Source: a virus
Reading direction: 5' to 3' (one strand)
DNA: 64,000 nucleotides
Virus record (IMG/VR): IMGVR_UViG_3300026557_000002
Coordinates: 33,154-97,153 of that record
Shown: positions 40,956-49,385 of the stretch, in pieces
Position numbering within the stretch: position 1 is the stretch's first letter
How the letters are laid out: each line of letters begins with the position of its first letter
The notes under the pieces: model-generated
Told to the model about the DNA's origin: nothing
What the model saw: the letters and a program-made list of their open reading frames with translations, nothing else
The model's database searches: none
Position numbers and translations under genes: made by a program

Positions 40956-42151
40956 TCTGCCTCCGGGTCGCGGTCGGCAAAAAGGTCTTCGGCCGAATCC
41001 TCGTTACTTATGGTGAAATTCAACTTCTTAAACTCTTCGTCGCCTAAAATAAAGGCCCTGAAGTAAGGATCTGATCTATCGTCTCTTGGAAATTTGACCC
41101 CGAATCCATTAGGCCACTCTTTACGATTCCAAGCATTCACGATATCAACAATCTGCCGACCGGCTATCATGCCCGCTTCTTCGGCAGACTCGATACTGAC
41201 ATAACCGGCATTGAACTGTAGGCGCTGTTTAGTAATGATTTCTGCGGGAACTCTGGCTCCGTATTGGGCTAACCACTGATCCCTACGTTCCTTAGCTACC
41301 TTAGTTTGCTCGGTTCTGCCATCTGCTTTCTTACCTTGTGCGCGCTCCATCTCTTCAATCAAGAAGTCGTTGGCGACCAAGATTATTTCGTCCCCGTCGA
41401 TTTGAGCAATAACGGCTTCTTGACCGGCTTTAAATAATCCGCCATCTTCAAGCAAAGTAATGGAAGAGCCTTTTTGAAGCGATCTGGATTTCTTAATAAA
41501 ACCGAGCAGGGCCACGTCGCGAATCCCTGATTGATAGCTATATCGTCTTAGCTGAGAATCGAACGCAGCTATCCCGTACTGTTCTGGCAAATCGGCGGTC
41601 ATAGCCTTCATGTCGATAATCAGGGGGCGCCAAGCACCGTATTCGGGTTTCCAGTTTAACTTGGGCAGCAAAGGATGGTCAGGCTCAACGTAAGATATGA
41701 TATCCAGCTTACCGCAGTCCAAAATATCGCCGTACGTGGGGTCTCCGACAAAAACCTCGCGTTCGCGTTCTTGTTGGAATAGCGATCTTCCGCCCATCGG
41801 GATAGGAAGGCCAGGCTGACGGATTATGTAAAGGCGAATATGGTCTAGACCGTCTAGCAGAAGGTTTTGCCAATCTTTTTCTACCTTGGTGTACTTCAGG
41901 TCTTTATCGGCTTCTTGCAACCAGCGATTCCGGAAGAAATCCAAAGCGCCCTCGCCATTATTCTCGTGGTAAAACTGCACGGTTTCTTCAATGGCTTTGC
42001 CGTATTGGAATCTTGCCAGTGAGTCCTTTTCACGCCAGCCCTGCACCTTTTGCAAAAAGTACTTTTTCGGACTTTGGTCAAATGTATTCCCCGCCGAGAA
42101 AGAATGACGACGATGTTGCTGGCCCTTCGGATTAATATAAAGGAAGCCCAT
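40952..42151 (-). CDS. PD-(D/E)XK nuclease (RecB/Cas4-like)
   Basis: The 399-residue product has the RecB-type core: SAGNTFDQSPKKYFLQKV with an early helix, DCGKLDIISY (motif with Asp), then PLIIDMKAMTADLPEQYGIA (D-x-K) and QLRRYSYQSG, the Q-x-x-x-Y that follows in RecB/Cas4 nucleases. No cysteine cluster, so it is not a full Cas4. It probably serves as the phage exonuclease that resects DNA for the annealing protein a few genes away. The C-terminal 200 residues are of unknown structure. Confidence 0.82.
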   Translation of the reverse strand: MGFLYINPKGQQHRRHSFSAGNTFDQSPKKYFLQKVQGWREKDSLARFQYGKAIEETVQFYHENNGEGALDFFRNRWLQEADKDLKYTKVEKDWQNLLLDGLDHIRLYIIRQPGLPIPMGGRSLFQQEREREVFVGDPTYGDILDCGKLDIISYVEPDHPLLPKLNWKPEYGAWRPLIIDMKAMTADLPEQYGIAAFDSQLRRYSYQSGIRDVALLGFIKKSRSLQKGSSITLLEDGGLFKAGQEAVIAQIDGDEIILVANDFLIEEMERAQGKKADGRTEQTKVAKERRDQWLAQYGARVPAEIITKQRLQFNAGYVSIESAEEAGMIAGRQIVDIVNAWNRKEWPNGFGVKFPRDDRSDPYFRAFILGDEEFKKLNFTISNEDSAEDLFADRDPEAE

Positions 42152-42561
42152 CAGTTCACCTTTGGGTCCGTGAAGGTCAATAGACCACCGTCAATGCGAT
42201 ACTCATCGAATAGTTCGCAATCGAATTCTTCTGACTCTGTGTCCATCTCATTCCATTTATTAAACTCCGCTTTCTTGGCGACAGGGATAACGTACTCGTG
42301 GCCGCTTTCGTCGCTGGCGAGAGTAAACCTTTCGGTCACGCGAAGATTCTTTTCGTGCTGCTCGCTAGTCTCACCCTTGATTGATTTAACTTTGCTGGGC
42401 TTTCGTTCTTCCATAGGTAGACTAGACGTGGCCGCGACGAACGGCTCGCAATCACAAGTATCTCCTGCGGCGTCTAATCCCCCGCACCGCATTCTAGGAC
42501 CGCTATGCATCGCACCGCTATGAGGGCAGTGTAAACAATAATAATTAGGTTGTTTGGACAT
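42151..42561 (-). CDS. Zinc-finger protein, unknown
   Basis: The 136-residue product is taken from the ATG with GGGGAGATTAAGATGT upstream. The N terminus has CLHCPHSGAMH...MRCGG...CDCEP, a Cys/His zinc-binding region. The remaining part is acidic. It overlaps the helicase by 17 bases and lies next to the nuclease. Possibly a cofactor in recombination. Confidence 0.5.
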   Translation of the reverse strand: MSKQPNYYCLHCPHSGAMHSGPRMRCGGLDAAGDTCDCEPFVAATSSLPMEERKPSKVKSIKGETSEQHEKNLRVTERFTLASDESGHEYVIPVAKKAEFNKWNEMDTESEEFDCELFDEYRIDGGLLTFTDPKVN

Positions 42562-44137
42562 ACATCTTAATCTCCCCTTCGAAATTATTAAGGAATTCGC
42601 TTCTGGGACCGGAGTAGCTAATGTGCAAAAAATCAGCGGCGCGGCTGCAAGCCACAAAGAATATTCGCTTCTCTTCTAAAATCTCCCCGTCTTGGTGCGG
42701 CATTTTCCCCTGGGTACATCCTATCACGAAAACGTTCTTCCATTCTCTTCCTTTGGCCTGATGCACCGTCGTCAAGGAAAGGATCGGCTCTTTGTGCTTC
42801 AAGGACTTCGAGCCAAACGTAAGCTTCCTCATCCAGGTAAGAAACTCAGCTAGTGTTCCGCGCTTGGCCGAAAGCTTGACAAGATCGTTGAGATTCTCAG
42901 TCGGGTCCTTCTCATTTGGACTGCCGGAGTTGCGATATAGCCAAGTCAAGTTGTGGTCCGAGATTAGCTTGGTCAAGACCTCATGTGCCGGATGGTAGTC
43001 GTGTGCGTACACCTTGGCTAACTTGAGGAGATGAGCCACCTCAGTCTGTTCCCAGAGGTTTTTTCTACCGAGCATGACCGATTTGATCTGACGGCCTAGG
43101 CATCGCTTCTGGAAGTCTAGCAGCTGGCGATTAGTTCTAGCTATAACGGCGGTGTTCTCGGGATCGGTAATCTTTTTCAGGACTTCGTTGGCTTCTTGAA
43201 GCGAATCGCCGTATTGAACGAAAACCGGCTTGACTCCTTCCTCGCGCTCGGAAATCATATGCGAAGCCAAACCATTATCTACGGGTGTGATCTGTTTAAT
43301 AAAGGAAACGAGGGCGCGGGTGGATCTGAAATTTTGTCCGAGAAATAGTGTTTTCGCTCCTGGAAAAGACTTGGCGAAATTCTCTAGATTTCCTGGCTGC
43401 GCTGATCTCCACTCATAAATCAACTGATTGGAATCACCGACACAAAATATGTTACCACCATAGATAAGTTGTAACAGGCAAAATTGTACGACATCAGTAT
43501 CTTGGGCCTCGTCAACGCACGTGTATTTAATCTTGTTTCTGTCCCGAACTTCAACATTTTCTTCTAACAGCTGAACCGTAACTTTCATTAATGAATCAAA
43601 ATCTAACCAGCCGTCTTCTCGGCATTTCTTCTCGTAGTCTCGATAAGCTGCCGCGAAAAAAAACTCGGCACCATTGTTGTAGGTGTGCTCCATAGCCTCT
43701 TGGGGACTAACGTTCGACCGCTTCCACTCGGATATCCGTTCTTTCAATGCCCGAAAGCTTGTGATTGCCGGGTACTGCTTTAATAAATCTTTCAGCAACT
43801 GAAAGTCCTGCCCGTATACCGGGATGACGGTTTCGCAAAGCGGAAATGGTAGATGCTTAGCCTCCCGCTTGAGAAGATCCATTGCGAAGCTGTGGAAAGT
43901 CCTGAACACCTTCTTGGCATCCATCAGACCGGCTCTGGCTACCATCTCCTCGGCTGCTGAACTCGTAAAAGTCAGGTTCAAAATGTCTGTCTGAGGAATC
44001 CCGCGACGGCCAATCATTTCAAAATACCGTTCGATTAAAACGGACGTCTTGCCCGATCCGGGACCTGCGATCACACAAAAATTTCCGTCAATCGCGTCTC
44101 GGGCGGCTAGCTGTTCTGGATTAAGGGGCAGATTCAT
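42545..44137 (-). CDS. UvrD/Rep-like SF1 DNA helicase
   Basis: The 530-residue product has motif I GPGSGKTSVL (25-34), motif Ia LNLTFTSSAAEEM, motif II DEAQD (209-213), motif III VGDSNQLIYEWR, motif IV NFRST, motif V TTVHQAKGREWKNV and motif VI ACSRA. That is a complete SF1A set; it lacks the long 2B insert of UvrD, so it is compact. It translocates 3' to 5' and unwinds DNA for replication or recombination. It sits between an exonuclease and the annealing protein. Confidence 0.93.
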   Translation of the reverse strand: MNLPLNPEQLAARDAIDGNFCVIAGPGSGKTSVLIERYFEMIGRRGIPQTDILNLTFTSSAAEEMVARAGLMDAKKVFRTFHSFAMDLLKREAKHLPFPLCETVIPVYGQDFQLLKDLLKQYPAITSFRALKERISEWKRSNVSPQEAMEHTYNNGAEFFFAAAYRDYEKKCREDGWLDFDSLMKVTVQLLEENVEVRDRNKIKYTCVDEAQDTDVVQFCLLQLIYGGNIFCVGDSNQLIYEWRSAQPGNLENFAKSFPGAKTLFLGQNFRSTRALVSFIKQITPVDNGLASHMISEREEGVKPVFVQYGDSLQEANEVLKKITDPENTAVIARTNRQLLDFQKRCLGRQIKSVMLGRKNLWEQTEVAHLLKLAKVYAHDYHPAHEVLTKLISDHNLTWLYRNSGSPNEKDPTENLNDLVKLSAKRGTLAEFLTWMRKLTFGSKSLKHKEPILSLTTVHQAKGREWKNVFVIGCTQGKMPHQDGEILEEKRIFFVACSRAADFLHISYSGPRSEFLNNFEGEIKMYVQTT

Positions 44138-44370
44138 TTTCTACGTTTCGCTTTCAAGACTAGATTCATCATGTGAGAGGCCGCATCAATAGATTTGTCC
44201 TCGTGCATTTGGTGATCTTTGGATAGATGCGCCATCAGGCCTAGGATCATGTGACTGCGCAAGAAATCATGACACTTTACGCACTCTGGGATTCCGTAAG
44301 AACTCAAATCAACCACCTTCGACGTCTGGACTTGTGGGCCGAAAATCCATCGGTTGATTAGGCTGATCAC
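44134..44370 (-). CDS. Small protein with C2H2-like zinc finger
   Basis: The 78-residue product contains CVKCHDFLRSHMILGLMAHL followed by SKDHQMHED. The two Cys and two His spacing fits a classical zinc finger. It ends in a Lys/Arg tail. Coupled to the annealing-protein gene by ATGA. DNA-binding likely. Confidence 0.6.
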   Translation of the reverse strand: MISLINRWIFGPQVQTSKVVDLSSYGIPECVKCHDFLRSHMILGLMAHLSKDHQMHEDKSIDAASHMMNLVLKAKRRK

Positions 44371-45764
44371 TTCCCCTGAATCGCTTTCTGGATGTACTCA
44401 ACCAAAGCCGGCGCGCCATTCTTGGCTAGATAGTTATCCATGAATCCAAACAGGTCTTCCCATTGTTCTCGACTCAACTCCGCGACTGGGACGCCTTGCG
44501 TAGCTTGCACGAAGCGGCGCATCTGCATCGTTGGCCCCCCGATAGAATCGATCGGCATCATGCGCCCTTGGGCTGGCAGAATGTTCTGTGCGTAATCCTT
44601 CCACTTCAGAAGGTATGCGGTCTTTTCGGCCTCGGAAAGATTGTCAACCTTGACCGGTTGCGGAGCAGGAGCAACTGGAATAGGTTGCGGGATAGTTACG
44701 ACGCCGGTCAAGACTTCTGCGGCTTTGACCATATCATTGACTATCTGGATGGCTGCGATGGGAAGAGGGGGAAACGGCGTAGTTTCAATTCGCGGCGTTG
44801 TCGCCGAACACTGACTTTCTGGAATGACGGCATTTGGCGACATCTGCAAGATTTCAGTCTTTGGAGCGGTTTCAACGGTTGTTGAAACAGGCTCAATTGG
44901 TGAAATAACGCCTTGGGCGTCAATATGCCCTGCGGGAATCTCGGCTTGAACCGGTTCCTGGCCGGGCGAACTGATATCCTTGGTGTTCTTGCGAGCCGGC
45001 CCTCGACCGCGGCGTTTGCGAGGCTCTTCTGTTATATTCGGGGGACCGCCAGCATCAAAGGCTTGTATTGGCACAGCAGAATTCGCTTGTTCTGGTGCAA
45101 CCAAGGCGGCCTGCGCGGTCGCTCGAAGTTCGGCCTGACGAGCCTCAAATTGCTCCTGAGTCTCAAATTTGACGGTTTCTCCGACATGTGGGGTAAAAGG
45201 AACCCTGTATTCCGTCTTTGTTTCAGGCAAAGGCGTGATGTCTTTGCCTGCTTCTGGACTGAGAACGACCTGCGGGGGTGGCATAACGACGCCAGAACCA
45301 GCTAGCTGTGCATTGGAGGCGGCTGGCGAAGCGTTAGTAGCCGGTATGCCATAAACCTCGCTCTCGTCCAAAACGCCGCACCCAGCGAACTGCATGGTCA
45401 AACGCCGGAGGGCGCGCGTACTCGCGGTCATAACAGCTGAGGCGAGCTTCTCACCCTTTAGGCCCTCGATTGATGCGGAGCCGATAGCGATCTCTGGCCG
45501 TCCCGACCTGTTGACGCCCTCGGCGGTAAAGCAAACGTACCCGGGACCATCTTGGCGCGTCAGGACAGTAACATGAACATCGTGCTTATCGCGGAGAATC
45601 TCTGCAGCGCCACGCTTCGCGTACAGGACTAGACTACTAAACCCATTCTCCTGAGGAATCCAGAAGTAGTCTAGAAGCCCGAGGGCGGGGTCAAGCCCGA
45701 TCTGCTTACTGACCCTAATCTTGTGTTCTTCTCGTTGTTCATTGCTCATATCTGCTAAGTTCAT
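44367..45764 (-). CDS. Probable ssDNA-annealing recombinase (RecT/ERF-like)
   Basis: The 465-residue product has a conserved-looking first 135 residues (IGLDPALGLLDYFWIPQENG and STRALRRLTMQFAGCGVLDE), in the style of phage single-strand-annealing proteins. It is followed by a long Pro/Glu/Thr-rich linker (about 150-360) and a final helical domain (QWEDLFGFMDNYLAKNG). It starts the recombination operon that contains helicase and exonuclease, the usual partners. AAAGGATGAGACA precedes the ATG. Family assignment is tentative; no structure confirms it. Confidence 0.55.
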   Translation of the reverse strand: MNLADMSNEQREEHKIRVSKQIGLDPALGLLDYFWIPQENGFSSLVLYAKRGAAEILRDKHDVHVTVLTRQDGPGYVCFTAEGVNRSGRPEIAIGSASIEGLKGEKLASAVMTASTRALRRLTMQFAGCGVLDESEVYGIPATNASPAASNAQLAGSGVVMPPPQVVLSPEAGKDITPLPETKTEYRVPFTPHVGETVKFETQEQFEARQAELRATAQAALVAPEQANSAVPIQAFDAGGPPNITEEPRKRRGRGPARKNTKDISSPGQEPVQAEIPAGHIDAQGVISPIEPVSTTVETAPKTEILQMSPNAVIPESQCSATTPRIETTPFPPLPIAAIQIVNDMVKAAEVLTGVVTIPQPIPVAPAPQPVKVDNLSEAEKTAYLLKWKDYAQNILPAQGRMMPIDSIGGPTMQMRRFVQATQGVPVAELSREQWEDLFGFMDNYLAKNGAPALVEYIQKAIQGK

Positions 45765-45791
45765 TGTCTCATCCTTTTCTAAACTTGCGAC

Positions 45792-45820
45792 ACTTTATCT
45801 TATTTTACGACGTTTGTCAA
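45792..45820 (-). promoter_or_regulatory. Sigma70-like promoter of the recombination operon
   Basis: TTGACA, 17 bases, TAAAGT on the minus strand, followed after about 28 bases by the start codon of the annealing-protein gene. The -35 overlaps the end of the previous gene. It drives the genes from the annealing protein leftward, possibly into the sugar island. Confidence 0.65.
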
Positions 45821-46095
45821 GCTTTATTTTCGTTCTTGTACTTCAGCAGTCGGCGGGCGATATCCCACGCACAATCTAGGCTTGCCTTAGTTGGGAGGAT
45901 TCGCTCGTCAAACAGCTTGAACTTCTCCGCTACCTCTAACAAGCGGGAGAGATTAAAGTCATCAAATTTAAAGTCTTTCCGGCCTTCGCGCCACTCAATA
46001 AATAGTGGAAGCTGATCGGCAGCGCGCATCTTTCGGCTGACCGCATCAGCCTTTGGCTCCGGCTGTCTTGTTTCTTTTAAAAAGTAGATGCTCAT
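45817..46095 (-). CDS. Unknown 92-residue protein
   Basis: The product is helical and charged (LLEVAEKFKLFDERILPTKA, DIARRLLKYKNENKA). It shares a base with the polymerase stop (TAATG-type junction). No motif. It could be a polymerase-associated factor. Confidence 0.5.
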   Translation of the reverse strand: MSIYFLKETRQPEPKADAVSRKMRAADQLPLFIEWREGRKDFKFDDFNLSRLLEVAEKFKLFDERILPTKASLDCAWDIARRLLKYKNENKA

Positions 46096-47120
46096 TATCC
46101 CTTCCTATAAAACGTGTCTTGAAATCCATCTGCACCTAAAAGTAAGCCGGGGGCCCAAGAAACGGGTCGGCTCATAATGTCGATCATGTCATCAACTCGA
46201 GGAGAAAAAGGATCATCCAAAACTAAAGCCACGCCCTCGTCATGTACATGACCTATAATTGGCAAATCCGCTTCTTCCAGCGCCAACAGCTTTTCGGCCA
46301 AAACATCCCGGGCAATTCCCTGAACCCCGTTTTGATACATCTTCGCGCCGTGCGATTTAGCGGTTGCCCACTTTCCAGTAACTTGATCAGCGTTAGCGTA
46401 AACAAGTCCTGGACGCCAAACTTCATGGCCTTCAGAATCCTCCCAAGGCATCTTGGACATCTCCATCCGAGCGTCCATGTAGTGCAAACGACGACCGCTG
46501 GGAAGCTGCATTCTTAATAATGGATGACGGCCCTGAATATTCAAGCGATCAAACAATATGCATCCATTTATACCAACGCGACGCTGGGTATTCGGGTGGT
46601 CAACGTGCAGAACTTCTTTGAAGGCGTCCTCAAACGCATACCAGCATGTCGGAATTTCTGGATAGGAGTCACGGAACATCCGCGCCACCATATGCGCGGT
46701 CTCCTGCGACATCTCAACGCCAGCCTTCCAAGCGTATCCCCACAGACCTCCGCGAACACGATCCCAGACCCACTCGCCTGTGATAGGATCTTTGTACTTG
46801 CTCTTACCACGCTGCCAATCGCCGCCACTTTGACCATAGATAGCCGCCAAGACACCTGGTTTTGCCATCTGGCGCATCAACTTTGCTGCTGCGGCTACCG
46901 CTTCGTCTGCAGACTTTGAATCAATATAAATCCGATCATACGACAAGCAGTACATCTTGGCCGCGAACGCAATGTACGGATCTTTCCCGTTTCTATGCCA
47001 CTTCCCGTCCGGTCCGACGCAGGGTGTAAACACATCCATCAGCGAAGGGCAGTTTGCCAACCAAGCTCCGACTCGAGTCTCGATCGCATTCTCATCACAA
47101 ATTTGCAATCGGGTCTTCAT
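46095..47120 (-). CDS. DNA polymerase family A, C-terminal part (catalytic palm/fingers)
   Basis: The 341-residue product begins directly at motif A (CDENAIETRV, with catalytic Asp9). It continues with motif B (RQMAKPGVLAAIYG, with Arg83, Lys87 and Tyr95) and motif C (HVHDEG, with His293 and the catalytic Asp294 and Glu295). All three catalytic motifs are therefore intact. The exonuclease, thumb and first palm strand are encoded by the preceding gene, which ends within 4 bases of this ATG (ATGA). The frame is closed upstream by a TGA nine bases earlier, so this is not one long frame. It should form an active enzyme only with the N-terminal subunit. Confidence 0.9.
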   Translation of the reverse strand: MKTRLQICDENAIETRVGAWLANCPSLMDVFTPCVGPDGKWHRNGKDPYIAFAAKMYCLSYDRIYIDSKSADEAVAAAAKLMRQMAKPGVLAAIYGQSGGDWQRGKSKYKDPITGEWVWDRVRGGLWGYAWKAGVEMSQETAHMVARMFRDSYPEIPTCWYAFEDAFKEVLHVDHPNTQRRVGINGCILFDRLNIQGRHPLLRMQLPSGRRLHYMDARMEMSKMPWEDSEGHEVWRPGLVYANADQVTGKWATAKSHGAKMYQNGVQGIARDVLAEKLLALEEADLPIIGHVHDEGVALVLDDPFSPRVDDMIDIMSRPVSWAPGLLLGADGFQDTFYRKG

Positions 47121-48334
47121 TCAAGAACCTCAAACACTGTGCGAATTGTGTTCTTGATAACGAGCAAAACACTTCCGGGCTTCCCAGTCTTTGGATCCTT
47201 GAAGCGCTCTTTGATGCCTTCGTAGTCTTCAGCGAGAATCAGGGTGCGTGCATCAGCAAGGTTTTTACGGCTCTCAAACATTTTATCCGGCCGGGCCATG
47301 TTGTGGAGCTGCACGGCCCCTGAACTCCATCTTCCGCAACGACTTGACCCCATAAAGATAAACATATTGCGGAGACGACCATCAGGGGATACCTGTCTCA
47401 AAATCTTTGCTAGTTTGGTGTACGTGGTTGATGCGGCTTCTCGACGTTTAGTCAGAACGAGTCTACATTCTTCGGACAATACAATAGCGGGATCCTTCAA
47501 AACGGCGTCGACAAAATCTTTGCCTAAGGTATTATAAGGATATCCTCGTTCTTTCGCCCACGGCAAAAGCTGTTGTACGCTGTTTGAGTTCTCTAAACCT
47601 GTAATCTTGTCTTGGGCTGCGATAGCCTCTTCTTTGGCACGTACACCTAGCTTATGTGCCTTCTGGACAAATTCGACGTTCACAGGCATGCCGCGATCAT
47701 TCACGATCTGATCGAATATCCAAAGACGCTGTTCAAACGGAGGAAGTGGAAGAGCCTCGAGGATGATTTCTCTTCGTTCAACCTCCTCCTCAGCGATTAT
47801 GTCCTGCTTACAATAATCCGCAAATTCTGCGAACTCAACGGGATGGCTATTCCAGTCATTGAAGTACATCGTGGATTCGATGCCTTTTTTCTTCCTCGTC
47901 CACTTCGGTTCACAGAAAATCTTGATAAGCGCAGAGCCGCGCTTGTCTTTCATCAAGTTTTCAGGAAGGGTTAGAATTTCGCCTACCTCTTCGAGACTGG
48001 CTGGAAGGCTTAAATAACGGGCGCCTACTTGGGGGTCGCTAAATCGAGAGGGATGAACTAGTAGATCGCATTTGTATCTCAGAATATATCGTTCAAAGGC
48101 ACAATTAAAAGCAGATATGGTTACGCTCGGATCTAAAATCGCGGCTCTGAGTTCTGCTGACATCGGACCTAGGTGAGGAAACCAGATATCCACAACTTTG
48201 GATCCCGGCATCTTGTAGGCAAGCATTAATACCAGCGTAGACTTGTGTGTGGCGTAATTGTATAAGCCCACAGACTCCTGTCCACCGAGGATCAACTCAC
48301 TACGCGTCTCGAAATCGAGTCGCAAAGTCTTCAC
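47117..48334 (-). CDS. DNA polymerase family A, N-terminal part (3'-5' exonuclease and thumb)
   Basis: The 405-residue product has exonuclease motif I LDFETRS (Asp7, Glu9), motif II FNCAFERYIL and motif III YCKQDIIAEEE, all intact. Thumb and first palm segment follow. GRWSSGAVQLHNMARP is the region that normally precedes motif A, and the protein ends IRTVFEVLE. In unsplit relatives the chain would run straight into motif A, which here begins the next gene. With the C-terminal gene it makes a complete 746-residue polymerase. A natural split, an ATGA-coupled translation product, or a frame-disrupting change are the options. Confidence 0.9.
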   Translation of the reverse strand: MKTLRLDFETRSELILGGQESVGLYNYATHKSTLVLMLAYKMPGSKVVDIWFPHLGPMSAELRAAILDPSVTISAFNCAFERYILRYKCDLLVHPSRFSDPQVGARYLSLPASLEEVGEILTLPENLMKDKRGSALIKIFCEPKWTRKKKGIESTMYFNDWNSHPVEFAEFADYCKQDIIAEEEVERREIILEALPLPPFEQRLWIFDQIVNDRGMPVNVEFVQKAHKLGVRAKEEAIAAQDKITGLENSNSVQQLLPWAKERGYPYNTLGKDFVDAVLKDPAIVLSEECRLVLTKRREAASTTYTKLAKILRQVSPDGRLRNMFIFMGSSRCGRWSSGAVQLHNMARPDKMFESRKNLADARTLILAEDYEGIKERFKDPKTGKPGSVLLVIKNTIRTVFEVLE

Positions 48335-49131
48335 TTCTTGACTCCGACGCTAGCGATTCGCTTATCCTGCAATTCCTTATAGGCTGGGTTCAATTCACAG
48401 CCGAGATACTGACGACCGTGTTGAAGCGCGACTTGGGCGGTGGTTCCGGAACCCATGAATGGATCGAAGACGATGTCGCCTGGGCGGCTACCCGCCAAGA
48501 TGCAGGGCTCAATCAAATCGGGCGGAAAGGTGGCAAAATGAGCGCCTTTAAACGGCTTGGTAGTTACATCCCAAACACTCCGCTTATTGGCTCCGCGCTC
48601 TAAATAATTTCCTTCGTCTTCGTTACCGGAGTGAATTCGTGTATTGTATCCTGCCTGTTTATTCCGGCCTCCGAAGCACGCCTTCATAGGTCCATTAGTC
48701 TTTCCTGGGACTCTCTCGCTACCCGCTTGCTGCTCTAGCGTCGGCTGCTCTAGACGTGCCTTGGTTGACGGCTTACATTCCGTTGCTATAGCGTCTCCAT
48801 CAAAGTAATACTTAGGTTGCTTAGTTAAAAGAAAAATATATTCGTGAGCCTTAGTGCAGCGATCTCGAACACTTTCTGGCATCGGGTTTCGTTTATACCA
48901 AATGATATCTTGTCTGAGATACCAACCGTCAGCCTGCAAAGCGAAAGCGACTCGCCACGGAATTCCAATCAACTCCTTAGGCTTTAAAAACGGATGCTTG
49001 TAGCTAGACGGCGGACGATCCCTGTTCTCATCCCACCCTCGACGCGGAAGATAGTCGCAATCTTTGGGACGCTGATTTGAAGATTTTTTATCTAACTCTG
49101 GACGATTACCTGCGTTACCCACGACCCCCAA
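48331..49131 (-). CDS. DNA methyltransferase (N4/N6), C-terminal part
   Basis: The 266-residue frame carries VFDPFMGSGTTAQVAL (SAM motif I) near the C terminus, WRVAFALQADGWYLRQDIIW and HEYIFLLTKQPKYYFDGDAI, which belong to the beta-class amino-methyltransferase fold. It lacks motif IV, which is in the overlapping frame to the right. It opens with TTG and seems not to be an independent enzyme; it is the rest of a frameshifted gene. The junction is a run of five G. The product methylates adenine N6 or cytosine N4 if joined. Confidence 0.8.
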   Translation of the reverse strand: MGVVGNAGNRPELDKKSSNQRPKDCDYLPRRGWDENRDRPPSSYKHPFLKPKELIGIPWRVAFALQADGWYLRQDIIWYKRNPMPESVRDRCTKAHEYIFLLTKQPKYYFDGDAIATECKPSTKARLEQPTLEQQAGSERVPGKTNGPMKACFGGRNKQAGYNTRIHSGNEDEGNYLERGANKRSVWDVTTKPFKGAHFATFPPDLIEPCILAGSRPGDIVFDPFMGSGTTAQVALQHGRQYLGCELNPAYKELQDKRIASVGVKK

Positions 49132-49385
49132 TAGCTGTCCCCTAAATTAAGCCAAAGCGTGCCGTCATCCGTGAGCAAGTCTCTAACTAGCCGAAGTGTG
49201 GAAACTAATTCGGAGACAAATAGCTCAGGAGTCTTCTCTTGACCCATCTGGCCATCTACACCATAATCTCTCAAGCCAAAATACGGCGGACTTGTAACAC
49301 AAGTCTGGACCTTGACGCCTTCCCAAATCCAGTGTTTCATCAATTCGCGGCAATCTCCGAATTCAATCAAGTTACTCATCATCAA
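49092..49385 (-). CDS. DNA methyltransferase (N4/N6), N-terminal part with motif IV
   Basis: The 97-residue frame has TSPPYFGLRDYG (motif IV, SPPY at 32-35) and LWLNLGDSYWG. After this it turns into WVTQVIVQS and stops. In the -1 frame the sequence continues GVVGNAGNRPEL. The break lies in GGGGG (positions 49125-49129); one extra G or a -1 slip would fuse the two. It could be a real frameshift, a sequencing error in the homopolymer or programmed. The start overlaps the primase stop. Confidence 0.8.
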   Translation of the reverse strand: MMMSNLIEFGDCRELMKHWIWEGVKVQTCVTSPPYFGLRDYGVDGQMGQEKTPELFVSELVSTLRLVRDLLTDDGTLWLNLGDSYWGSWVTQVIVQS

